From Pseudomonas putida S13.1.2 (GTDB lineage: Bacteria; Pseudomonadota; Gammaproteobacteria; Pseudomonadales; Pseudomonadaceae), in contig NZ_CP010979.1 in NCBI RefSeq assembly GCF_000498395.2, positions 3,968,001 through 4,032,000 of the forward strand: a stretch of DNA of 64,000 nucleotides. Reading direction: 5' to 3'. Positions 54,374-62,313 of this stretch are shown one piece after another. Under the pieces are notes generated by a model. It did no database searches. It was given only the letters and a program-made list of their open reading frames with translations, and had not been told where the DNA came from. The translations under genes and the position numbers were made by a program. The stretch's first letter is position 1. Each line of letters opens with the position of its first letter.

Positions 54374-55327
54374 GTGGCAATGCAGGCTGGCAAATTGATC
54401 GTGGGTGCGGATGTCGCGAAAGCAGAGTTAGTGATTCATCACGATGATCGCGATGAGATCATCAAGGTGAAAAATACCAAACCGGAAATCAAGAAATGGC
54501 TGAAGCAACAGCCTCTCAACACGGCAATTGCTGTTGAGGCGACCAATGTTTACCACCTGGACTTGGTTGAGCTGGCCCATAGCCTGGGTTTCGAGGTCTA
54601 TGTCATTGATGGATTCCAACTGAGCAACTACCGCAAAAGCGTGGGTGTACGGGTAAAAACGGACCCCACTGATGCTCGGTTGCTGTCCCGATTTTTGAGA
54701 AACGAGGGGGAAGACCTCCGCCCTTGGACTCCCCCTCCCGCCGTCTACGGCAAGCTTCAGAGCCTTCTGCGACGCCGAGCGGCCTTGGTGACTGCCCGCA
54801 CGGCGATGACTCAAAGCTGGGCTAATGAAGCCCTGTTGAAAGCCGCCTTCACAACCTTTGTAAAATCGATAGACCGGCTGGATTTGTTGATCCAAAAGAA
54901 AATTAAAGAGGTGCTGCGCGAAGCTGGGCTGCACGAGCAAGTTGCTCGCTGCCAAGCGGTAGAGGGCATTGGGTTTCTCACCGCCACTGCCTTGGTAATG
55001 GCCTTTATGCGGGGCGAGTTCAAGAGCAGTGATTCGTACATTGCATTCCTGGGAATGGATCTACGAGTGATTGATTCTGGGCAGAAGAATGGACGTCGCC
55101 GCCTGACCAAGCGAGGCTGCTCAGAAATCCGTCGTCTGTTGCATAACGCGGCGATGTCAGCCAGCCGGACGGCCACTTGGAAAGGGATATACGAACAACA
55201 TCGCAATGCGGGTAAAGCAACAACCCAGGCGTTGGTAATCCTGGCCAGAAAGCTTGCGCGAGTGGCATTCGCCCTGATGAAGAATCAGGACGAATATGTC
55301 TCCAAAGGTGGGAAACCGGCTTGCTGA
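54374..55327 (+). CDS. IS110-family DEDD recombinase/transposase
   Basis: 317-residue recombinase. The N-terminal RuvC-like domain shows D13 (GADVAK), E55 (VEATN), D97 and D100 (KTDPTDA), the DEDD set with the three-residue spacing seen in IS621. After a linker helix region, the C-terminal Tnp domain holds VEGIGFLTATALV (about 197-209). It also has S235 in DSGQKNG, which I infer to be the catalytic serine, followed by LTKRGCSEIRRLLHNAAMSA. GTG 54374 has AGGAGG five bases upstream; ATG 54380 is the alternative. Codon use is less GC-rich than flanking genes, consistent with recent arrival. The frame is intact. Confidence 0.93.
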   Translation: MAMQAGKLIVGADVAKAELVIHHDDRDEIIKVKNTKPEIKKWLKQQPLNTAIAVEATNVYHLDLVELAHSLGFEVYVIDGFQLSNYRKSVGVRVKTDPTDARLLSRFLRNEGEDLRPWTPPPAVYGKLQSLLRRRAALVTARTAMTQSWANEALLKAAFTTFVKSIDRLDLLIQKKIKEVLREAGLHEQVARCQAVEGIGFLTATALVMAFMRGEFKSSDSYIAFLGMDLRVIDSGQKNGRRRLTKRGCSEIRRLLHNAAMSASRTATWKGIYEQHRNAGKATTQALVILARKLARVAFALMKNQDEYVSKGGKPAC

Positions 55328-55339
55328 AAACCATAGAAT

Positions 55340-55411
55340 CTCCCACAGGTGCGGTGCTTCCATCAGGCCCAGCGTAGTACCTGTGGGAGCGGGCAAGCCC
55401 GCGAAGAGGCC
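55340..55411. repeat. Right part of the split REP and its intact mirror
   Basis: CTCCCACAGG resumes the interrupted REP at the CT core; the intact partner CCTGTGGGAGCGGGCAAGCC... follows. The partner still contains GTGGGAGCGGGCAA (55383-55396), an unoccupied copy of the same target on the other strand. Confidence 0.92.
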
Positions 55412-55424
55412 AGCACAGGCAACT

Positions 55425-56174
55425 TCAATCCCCGCGCCGTTCGATCTCTTCGGCATACCGCGCCGCAAAGGCCATCAACACCGGCCCTGCACCCTGCAAG
55501 GTTACCAACGCAGCACGCAGGAAATTCATGTTCCCCTCAACCCGCGCCCGCTCCAGCCACTGCCCTGCTTCGGCCAGCTGCCCGCGCTCGACCAGCACCA
55601 GCCCCAGGCTGAACATCCCTCGGAAATCCCCCGCCTCGGCCGAGCGCCGATACCAGCGCACCGCCCGCGCCGGGCTGGGCGCCGTGGCAATGCCCTGCTC
55701 CAGGTAACGCCCATACAGGTTCATCGACTTGGCATGCCCCAGCTGCGCAGCCTTCTCGTAACACATCAGTGCCTGTGCCTGGTTGACCGGCACCCCGCGC
55801 CCGGTGGCCAGCAGGTTGCCCAGGTTGTACAGGCCCCAGTCAAGCCCGGCGTCGGCCGCACGCGCATAATGAATGGCCGCCTGCTCCAGGCTCGGCTCAC
55901 CACCCCAACCATGCTCCAGGCAACGACCGAGCATGTTGTGCGCCATGGCACTGCCGCCCTGTGCGGCGATGCCAAACCAACGCCGGGCCACGGTGGCATC
56001 CTCTTCGATGCCGCGCCCATCCAGCAGTATCTGCCCCAGCAGCAACTGCGCCTCGACCGTGCCCTGCCCCGCCGCTGCCAGGATTGCCTGGGCGGCCTTG
56101 CCAGGGCTTTCCTCGAGCATGGCCTGCAAGCCGGCTACATCCACCACTTCCTCACGTCGCAACTGATAGGACAC
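55425..56174 (-). CDS. Sel1-repeat (TPR-like) protein linked to piuC
   Basis: 249-residue helical repeat protein with four or five Sel1-like repeats (AQLLLGQILLDGRGIEED, HNMLGRCLEHGWGG, LYNLGNLLATGRGVPVNQ, LYGRYLEQGIATAPSP). No signal peptide is visible, so it should be cytoplasmic. GTG 56174 has GAGGT seven bases upstream. It follows piuC by 3 bases and corresponds in position to PA4516, next to piuC of P. aeruginosa. Sel1 proteins act as scaffolds; the partner here is unknown. Confidence 0.88.
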   Translation of the reverse strand: MSYQLRREEVVDVAGLQAMLEESPGKAAQAILAAAGQGTVEAQLLLGQILLDGRGIEEDATVARRWFGIAAQGGSAMAHNMLGRCLEHGWGGEPSLEQAAIHYARAADAGLDWGLYNLGNLLATGRGVPVNQAQALMCYEKAAQLGHAKSMNLYGRYLEQGIATAPSPARAVRWYRRSAEAGDFRGMFSLGLVLVERGQLAEAGQWLERARVEGNMNFLRAALVTLQGAGPVLMAFAARYAEEIERRGD

Positions 56175-56177
56175 GGT

Positions 56178-56858
56178 TCAGACCTCAGCCCAGCGGCGTA
56201 GTAGGTTGTGGTAGGTGCCGGTCAGCTGCAGCAGCGAGGGGTGCTCGGGTACATCGGCAGTCAGTTGCTGGATGGCGTTGTCCATCTCGAACAGCAGCGC
56301 CCGCTGGCTGTCCTCGCGCACCAGGCTCTGGGTCCAGAAGAACGCAGCATAACGCTGGCCTCGGGTCACCGGGTTGACCTTGTGCAGGCTGGTGCCGGGG
56401 TACAGCACCAGGTCACCGGCAGCCAGCTTGACCTGCTGCACGCCGTAGGTGTCCTGAATCACCAGTTCACCGCCGTCGTAGCTGTCCGGGTCGCTGAGGA
56501 ACAGTGTCGAAGACAGGTCGGTACGTACCCGCTCCGGGCTGCCCTTGGGCTGGCGCAGGGCGTTATCGATGTGAAAGCCGAAATTGCCGCCCTCGCGGTA
56601 GCAGTTGATCAACGGCGGGAACACCTTGTGCGGCAAGGCCGCCGACATGAAGCGCGGGGTTTTCCACAGGCGGTCGATCAGCGCCGTGCCAATTTCCTTG
56701 GCCAACGGGTGCCCTTCCGGCAACTGCAGGTTGTGTTTGGCCTTGGCCGACTGGTAGCCGGCAGTCACCTTGCCATCGGCCCAGTCGGCCTGCTCCAGCG
56801 CCTCGCGGATACGGGCCAGCTCGTCTGCGTCGAACAGGCCTGGGATGTGAAGCAGCAT
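56178..56858 (-). CDS. piuC: PKHD-type Fe(II)/2-oxoglutarate hydroxylase PiuC
   Basis: 226-residue dioxygenase of the YbiX/PiuC family, associated with TonB siderophore receptors. The iron-binding triad is H96 and D98 (FHIDNAL) with H159 (TSLHKV), and R169 (GQRY) is the likely 2-oxoglutarate contact. The substrate is not established. It is divergent from piuA, with a Fur-like box 31 bases upstream of its ATG. The ribosome site is weak. Confidence 0.92.
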   Translation of the reverse strand: MLLHIPGLFDADELARIREALEQADWADGKVTAGYQSAKAKHNLQLPEGHPLAKEIGTALIDRLWKTPRFMSAALPHKVFPPLINCYREGGNFGFHIDNALRQPKGSPERVRTDLSSTLFLSDPDSYDGGELVIQDTYGVQQVKLAAGDLVLYPGTSLHKVNPVTRGQRYAAFFWTQSLVREDSQRALLFEMDNAIQQLTADVPEHPSLLQLTGTYHNLLRRWAEV

Positions 56859-56888
56859 GGCGGCAGCACCGTTAGGAAATGTAAAGGC

Positions 56889-56907
56889 GCCAATGATATT
56901 GATTCCC
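56889..56907. promoter_or_regulatory. Putative Fur box in the piuC/piuA divergent region
   Basis: GCCAATGATATTGATTCCC matches the Fur consensus at 13 of 19 positions, with the AATGATATTGATT core intact. It lies 31-49 bases upstream of the piuC ATG and would repress piuC and perhaps piuA when iron is plentiful. Confidence 0.65.
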
Positions 56908-57012
56908 TTTTGCGCTACACAAGCCTTTTCGCCGCTTAAGACGTTTCAGCTTGATGAAACCGTAAAGGCCAAATGTAAAGATTGTAAATTCTTCACGAAT
57001 GGTAACGACTCT

Positions 57013-57031
57013 CAATTGTTAGTCACAATTG
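57013..57031. promoter_or_regulatory. Palindrome upstream of piuA
   Basis: CAATTGT-TAGTC-ACAATTG has perfect 7-bp arms and a 5-bp spacer and ends 49 bases before the piuA ATG. It does not fit the Fur consensus, so a second regulator of piuA is plausible. Confidence 0.5.
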
Positions 57032-57079
57032 CTTACATTAAGATCCGCCGCCTCAACACCTTGGGGAAGGTCCTTAGCA

Positions 57080-59371
57080 ATGCGCCAGTACGTACCATCT
57101 GCAGTGAGTTCGCCACGCCTGATCGTATCCGCCATCGGCGTCGCGCTTAGCGCCACATCGGTGTATGCCGCCGACCCGGCCGCCAATAGCGCGATCACCC
57201 TCGACGCGACCAGCGTCAACGGCAAGGCTGAACAGGCCAGCACCGATTACAAAGTCGAGAAGGCCGCCTCGCAGAAGTACACCGCGCCGCTGGTAGACAC
57301 CCCGCGCTCGGTCACCGTCATCCCGCAGCAAGTGATCAAGGACACCAACGCCTTGACCCTGCAGGACGCCCTGCGCACGGTGCCAGGCATCACCTTCGGC
57401 GCCGGCGAAGGCGGCAACCCGCAAGGCGACCGCCCGTTCATCCGCGGCTTTGACGCCCAAGGCGATACTTACCTGGACGGCGTGCGTGACACTGGCGCGC
57501 AAACCCGCGAAATCTTCGCCATCGAGTCGGTAGAAGTGGCCAAGGGCCCGAACTCCGCCATCGGTGGCCGTGGTGCTGCGGGCGGTACCATCAACCTGGT
57601 GAGCAAGCGTGCGCACCTGGGCAACTCGCTGGACGGCGCCTGGACCTGGGGCAGTGACCAGACCCAGCGCTACACCTTCGATGGCAACTACCAGTTCAGC
57701 GATACCGTTGCCGGCCGCCTGAACCTGATGACCCACGAAAGCAACGTCGCCGGCCGCGACAAGGTCAACTACGACCGTTGGGGTATCGCCCCGTCGCTGG
57801 CCTTCGGCCTGGGCACACCGACCCGCGTCAACCTCGACTACTACCACCTGGAAAGCGACGACCTTCCGGATTCGGGCATCCCGTACACCATCCCGACCAA
57901 CGGCAGCGGCGGGCGCACCTCGGCACACCCGAGCAAGCCGAATGACGGCGGCGACAGCGACAACTTCTATGGCCTGACCGGCCGTGACTTCCGCAAGAGC
58001 CGTGTAGACATCGCCACCTTCGCGATCGAGCACGACCTGACCGACTCGCTAACCATCAAGAATACCCTGCGTCACGGCAACAGCATGCAGGACTACATCC
58101 TGACCCAGCCTGACGACAGCAAGGGCAACGTCAACAACGGCAGCGTCTGGCGCCGTGCCAACAGCCGCGTTGGCAACACCGCCACCACCACCAACCAGAC
58201 CGACCTGTTCGGCGAGTTCTACGTCGGCGGCATGAAAAACAGCTTCTCCACCGGTATCGAGCTGAGCCGTGAAGAGAGCGACCGTTCGTCCTACACCGTC
58301 GACACAGACACCGTGCCTGGCGGCGCCGCCAACACCAACTGCACCCCCGGCATGATCGGCGCCACCAGCGGCTACAACTGCACCTCGCTGAGCAACCCGA
58401 ACCCGGATGACCCGTGGAACGGTGCCATCTCGCGCAACTACGCCGGCACTACCACCAACAGCAAGACCCGTGCGCTGTACGTGTTCGACACGCTGGAGCT
58501 GACCCCCGAGTGGCTGGTCAACATGGGCCTGCGCTACGATCACTTCGACACCGACTACAAGACCTACAACGCTGCTGGCACCACCACCGCCAAAGGCAAG
58601 GATGTCAGCGAATTCGTGACTGGCCAGCTGGGCCTGGTATGGAAACCGGCCGAAAACGGCAGCATCTACGTGTCCTACGCCACCTCTGCAACACCACCAG
58701 GCTCGATGCTCGGCGAAGGTACAGAAGGCAACCCGCTGGGTGGCACCCCGGACCGTAACGGCAACCTGCTGGCCAGCGACATGGAGCCAGAGGAAACCAC
58801 CAACTACGAAATCGGCACCAAGTGGGACCTGCTCGACCAGCGCCTGTCGCTGACCGCGGCGCTGTTCCGCACCGAGAAGGAAAACGCCCGGGTCCAGGTG
58901 GACACCACCACCTACGAAAACGTCGGCGAAACCCGCGTACAAGGCATCGAACTGTCGGCCAGCGGCAAGATCACCGACAAGTGGCAGGTATTCGCCGGCT
59001 ACACCTACATGCAGGCCCGCCAGATCGACGGCGGCCCGCTGGGCAAGGCCAACGATGGCAACCAGCTACCGAACACGCCTAATAACAGCGCCAGCCTGTG
59101 GACGACCTACTCGATCACGCCAAAGCTGACCGTGGGTGGCGGTGCGTTCTACGTGGATGACGTGTACGGCAGCGTGGCCAACACCACCATGGTCGACAGC
59201 TACGTACGCTACGACGCCATGGCCGCCTACAAGCTGACCAAGAACGTCGACCTGCAACTGAACGTGCAGAACCTGACCAACGAGGTGTACTACGACAAGG
59301 CCTTCTCCACCCACTTCGCCAACCAGGCGGCCGGGCGGACTGCACTGTTGACCACCAGCGTGCACTTCTGA
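57080..59371 (+). CDS. piuA: TonB-dependent siderophore receptor PiuA
   Basis: 763-residue outer-membrane receptor of the Fiu/PiuA group for catecholate-type siderophores. Signal peptide about residues 1-31 (SVYAADP), plug domain about 60-180 (VDTPRSVTVIPQQVIKDTN; GPNSAIGGRGAAGGTINL), then the 22-strand barrel ending TALLTTSVHF with terminal Phe. There is no STN domain, so it does not signal through an ECF sigma factor. ATG 57080 has GGAAGG about nine bases upstream. P. aeruginosa PiuA also admits siderophore-conjugated beta-lactams. Confidence 0.93.
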   Translation: MRQYVPSAVSSPRLIVSAIGVALSATSVYAADPAANSAITLDATSVNGKAEQASTDYKVEKAASQKYTAPLVDTPRSVTVIPQQVIKDTNALTLQDALRTVPGITFGAGEGGNPQGDRPFIRGFDAQGDTYLDGVRDTGAQTREIFAIESVEVAKGPNSAIGGRGAAGGTINLVSKRAHLGNSLDGAWTWGSDQTQRYTFDGNYQFSDTVAGRLNLMTHESNVAGRDKVNYDRWGIAPSLAFGLGTPTRVNLDYYHLESDDLPDSGIPYTIPTNGSGGRTSAHPSKPNDGGDSDNFYGLTGRDFRKSRVDIATFAIEHDLTDSLTIKNTLRHGNSMQDYILTQPDDSKGNVNNGSVWRRANSRVGNTATTTNQTDLFGEFYVGGMKNSFSTGIELSREESDRSSYTVDTDTVPGGAANTNCTPGMIGATSGYNCTSLSNPNPDDPWNGAISRNYAGTTTNSKTRALYVFDTLELTPEWLVNMGLRYDHFDTDYKTYNAAGTTTAKGKDVSEFVTGQLGLVWKPAENGSIYVSYATSATPPGSMLGEGTEGNPLGGTPDRNGNLLASDMEPEETTNYEIGTKWDLLDQRLSLTAALFRTEKENARVQVDTTTYENVGETRVQGIELSASGKITDKWQVFAGYTYMQARQIDGGPLGKANDGNQLPNTPNNSASLWTTYSITPKLTVGGGAFYVDDVYGSVANTTMVDSYVRYDAMAAYKLTKNVDLQLNVQNLTNEVYYDKAFSTHFANQAAGRTALLTTSVHF

Positions 59372-59414
59372 TGTCGGGATTGGGCTGATCCGCTAGAAAG
59401 GCTGCTCCTGTAGC

Positions 59415-59508
59415 GGCCTCTTCGCGGGCTCGCCCGCTCCCACAGGGCCACCACCACCTTCACATCCTGTGGTGTATCTGTGGGAGCGGGCAAGCCCGCG
59501 AAGAGGCC
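59415..59508. repeat. Inverted REP pair between piuA and piuB
   Basis: GGCCTCTTCGCGGGCTCGCC... and ...GGGCAAGCCCGCGAAGAGGCC. The right copy contains GTGGGAGCGGGCAA (59480-59493), an intact match to the IS110 target on the minus strand. Confidence 0.92.
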
Positions 59509-59541
59509 AGCACAAGCTTCCACTAAAAGAAGCCCACCCCT

Positions 59542-59571
59542 GCCCCGTTCATTCCCGTGAGCGGGGCTTTT
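59542..59571 (+). terminator. Intrinsic terminator between piuA and piuB
   Basis: GCCCCGTTCA pairs with TGAGCGGGGC (10 pairs, one wobble) over a TTCCCG loop and is followed by TTTT. It separates piuA from piuB, so piuB probably has its own promoter in the next 50 bases. Confidence 0.75.
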
Positions 59572-59629
59572 GCGTATCAAGGCATAATGCACGCCGCGCA
59601 GTCTGCGGCAGCAACACAAGGTGATCGAT

Positions 59630-62185
59630 GTGGTGAAGAAGACGCTGTTCCAATTGCACTGGTTCTTTGGCATCACCGCTGGCCTGGTGCTGGCCTTGAT
59701 GGGCATCACCGGGGCCCTGTACTCGTTCCAGGAAGAACTGCTGCGCGCGTTCAATGCCGATGTGCTCAAGGTCGAAGTGCGCGCCGAGGGCGTACTGCCG
59801 CCGGCCGAGCTGGTGCAACGGGTCGAGGCCCAGCAACACGACAAGGTGTCGATGCTGTGGGTTGACGTGCGTGAAGGCAACGCCGCACGCATCTTCTTCA
59901 CGCCAGCTCCGGGCGAGCGCCGTGGCGAGCTGCGCTATGCCGACCCTTATACGGGCGAACTCAAAGGTGAAGTGGCCGGGCAAGGCTTCTTCAACCTCAT
60001 GCTCAACCTGCACCGCTTCCTGGCCATGGGCAACACCGGCCGGCAGATCACCGGCGCCTGCACCCTGATGCTGGTGTTCTTCTGCCTGTCCGGCCTGTAC
60101 CTGCGCTGGCCGCGCAAGGCGCTGGACTGGCGCACCTGGCTGACCTTCGACTGGGCGAAAAAAGGCCGTGCCTTCAACTGGGACCTGCATGCAGTGGCCG
60201 GTACCTGGTGCCTGCTGTTCTATCTTCTGTTCGCCCTGACCGGCCTGTTCTGGTCCTATGAGTGGTACCGCGAAGGCCTGAACAAGCTGCTGGCCGACGC
60301 GCCGGCAGCCGGCCAGCAACAAAAACGCGGCGAAGGCCGTGGCCGCCACGGGCCGCAGAAAGTCGACAAGAACGCCCCGCCGCTGGTGGTCGACTACGAC
60401 GCCATCTGGGCCAACCTCAAGGACGCCGCAGGCCCAGGCCTTGCCGCCTACAACCTGCGCCTGCCACCGGTTGGCGGCCAGCCGGCCAACCTGTTCTACC
60501 TGCTGGACAACGCCGATCACCCGCGCGCCTTCAACACCCTGGAACTGGACCCGGCCACCGGCCAGGTTAAAAGGCACGACCGCTACTCCGACAAATCCTT
60601 CAAGGCCCAGCTGCTGCAGAGCGTCTACGCCCTGCACGTGGGCGAATACTTCGGCCTGCCGGGGCGCATCATCGTCACCATCGCCAGCTTGACCATGCCG
60701 CTGTTCTTCGTCACGGGCTGGCTGCTGTACCTCGACCGCCGCCGCAAGAAGCGCCAGGTCCGCGCAGCCCGTGGCAACGTTGCCAGCAGCAACGCCAGCG
60801 ACGACAGCTGGCTGATCGGCTTTGCCAGCCAGAGCGGCTTTGCCGAACAACTGGCCTGGCAAAGTGCTGGCCAGTTGCAGGCAGCCGGCTTGCCGGTGCA
60901 GGTACGCGCGCTGGCCGAACTGCGTGAAGACGACCTGCGCCAGGCCCGCCGTGCGTTGTTCGTGGTCAGTACCTTTGGCGACGGCGAAGCACCCGACAGC
61001 GCCCGCGCCTTCGAGCGCAAGGTGCTCGGCCAGCCCTGGGCGCTGAACAACCTCAACTATGCCCTGCTCGCGCTCGGCGACCGCCAGTACCCGCACTTCT
61101 GCGGCTTCGCCCGCCGCCTGCAGGCGTGGCTGGGTGAGCGCGGTGCCAGCAGTGCATTCAGCCCGGTGGAGGTGGACAACGCCGACCAGGCCGCTCTACA
61201 GCAGTGGCAACAGGAGCTGGCGCAACTGACCGGCGCCCAGCCAGTGGCCGCCTGGCAACCGCCTAGCTTTGGCAACTGGTCACTGGTGCGTCGCGAACTG
61301 CTCAACCCGGGCAGCCAGGGCCAGCCGGTGTACTTGCTTGGCCTGCTGGCTGAAGAGCCTGCCAGTTGGGAAGCCGGCGACCTGGTTGAAATACTGCCGC
61401 TCAATGGGCAACCACGGATCGACGCGTTCCTCAAGGGCATGGCGCTGGACCCCAGCGCCCGGGTACACGTGAATGGCCTGGGCGAAACACTTGCCCAAGC
61501 CCTCGCTGGGCGCCAGTTGCCGGCGCGCCGTGATCACCTGATCGGCTTGCAGCCGCAAGCGCTGGTCGACGCGCTGGTGCCGATCGGCAGCCGCGAATAC
61601 TCCATCGCCTCCATCGCCAGTGATGGCGCGCTGGAGCTGATCGTGCGCCAGGAGCGCCATAGCGATGGCAACCTGGGCCTGGGCTCCGGCTGGCTCACCG
61701 AATACCTGCCACTGAACGGCACGCTGAGCTTGCGCCTGCGGCGCAACAGCGGCTTCCACCTGCCGGAGACCGCAGCACCGATGATCCTGATCGGTAACGG
61801 CACCGGCCTGGCCGGCCTGCGCAGCCTGATCCGCGCACGGGTGAATGCTGGCGAACAGCGCAACTGGCTGCTGTTTGGCGAGCGTAACCGGGCGCATGAC
61901 CTGCTGTGTGGTGACGAGCTGCAAGGCTGGCTTGAGCGTGGCGACCTGGCACGCCTGGACCTGGCGTTTTCGCGGGATCAGGCCGAGAAAGTGTATGTGC
62001 AGGATGTGTTGCTGCAGCAAGCCGAGGAATTCAAGCGCTGGGTGGCGGATGGCGCCTGCGTGTATGTCTGCGGCAGCCTGCAGGGGATGGCTGCGGGGGT
62101 GGATGCGGCGCTCAACGGCATGCTTGGGGAAGCGGCTGTGCAGCAGTTGATCGAGGATGGGCGGTATCGGCGGGATGTGTACTGA
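59630..62185 (+). CDS. piuB: PepSY membrane flavoprotein reductase PiuB
   Basis: 851-residue fusion. The N-terminal PepSY-TM part has four membrane helices (about 8-30, 130-155, 185-210 and 345-370) around periplasmic loops, with LNLHRFLAMGNTGRQITGA as family block. A flavodoxin domain follows (GFASQSGFAEQLA; STFGDGEAPDSA), then a CysJ-like FAD/NAD(P)H reductase (SREYSIAS; IGNGTGLAGLRSL; VYVCGSLQGMAAGV). It probably passes electrons from NADPH across the inner membrane to reduce ferric siderophores. GTG 59630 has AAGG eight bases upstream; GTG 59621 and 59633 are alternatives. Confidence 0.88.
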   Translation: MVKKTLFQLHWFFGITAGLVLALMGITGALYSFQEELLRAFNADVLKVEVRAEGVLPPAELVQRVEAQQHDKVSMLWVDVREGNAARIFFTPAPGERRGELRYADPYTGELKGEVAGQGFFNLMLNLHRFLAMGNTGRQITGACTLMLVFFCLSGLYLRWPRKALDWRTWLTFDWAKKGRAFNWDLHAVAGTWCLLFYLLFALTGLFWSYEWYREGLNKLLADAPAAGQQQKRGEGRGRHGPQKVDKNAPPLVVDYDAIWANLKDAAGPGLAAYNLRLPPVGGQPANLFYLLDNADHPRAFNTLELDPATGQVKRHDRYSDKSFKAQLLQSVYALHVGEYFGLPGRIIVTIASLTMPLFFVTGWLLYLDRRRKKRQVRAARGNVASSNASDDSWLIGFASQSGFAEQLAWQSAGQLQAAGLPVQVRALAELREDDLRQARRALFVVSTFGDGEAPDSARAFERKVLGQPWALNNLNYALLALGDRQYPHFCGFARRLQAWLGERGASSAFSPVEVDNADQAALQQWQQELAQLTGAQPVAAWQPPSFGNWSLVRRELLNPGSQGQPVYLLGLLAEEPASWEAGDLVEILPLNGQPRIDAFLKGMALDPSARVHVNGLGETLAQALAGRQLPARRDHLIGLQPQALVDALVPIGSREYSIASIASDGALELIVRQERHSDGNLGLGSGWLTEYLPLNGTLSLRLRRNSGFHLPETAAPMILIGNGTGLAGLRSLIRARVNAGEQRNWLLFGERNRAHDLLCGDELQGWLERGDLARLDLAFSRDQAEKVYVQDVLLQQAEEFKRWVADGACVYVCGSLQGMAAGVDAALNGMLGEAAVQQLIEDGRYRRDVY

Positions 62186-62208
62186 TATCTATTGATTTAA
62201 CCAGCGCC

Positions 62209-62302
62209 GGCCTCTTCGCGGGTAAACCCGCTCCCACAGGATCATCACAGATTACGAAGACTGTGCAGTACCTGTGGGAGCGGGTTTACCCGCGAAGAGG
62301 CC
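62209..62302. repeat. Inverted REP pair between piuB and the amidase gene
   Basis: GGCCTCTTCGCGGGTAAACC... and its mirror lie between convergent piuB and the omega-amidase gene. Same subtype as 1635-1728. Confidence 0.93.
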
Positions 62303-62313
62303 GGTACAGGCTG

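Larger units (their letters stand above)
54170..55339 (+). mobile_element. IS110-family insertion sequence inserted in a REP
   Basis: A 1170-bp element (1172 with one CT core) whose borders are set by the split REP. The left junction reads CCCG-CT-TGTATGG and the right junction CATAGAAT-CT-CCCAC. It contains one gene and a 204-bp left non-coding end; the right non-coding end is only about 12 bp. There are no long terminal inverted repeats, only 7-bp TATGGTT (54172-54178) and AACCATA (55329-55335). A second AACCATA lies at 54351-54357 just before the gene. The long left end and CT core match the IS621 branch. ISPpu9 and ISPpu10 of P. putida also target REPs; identity with either is not established here. 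Confidence 0.93.
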
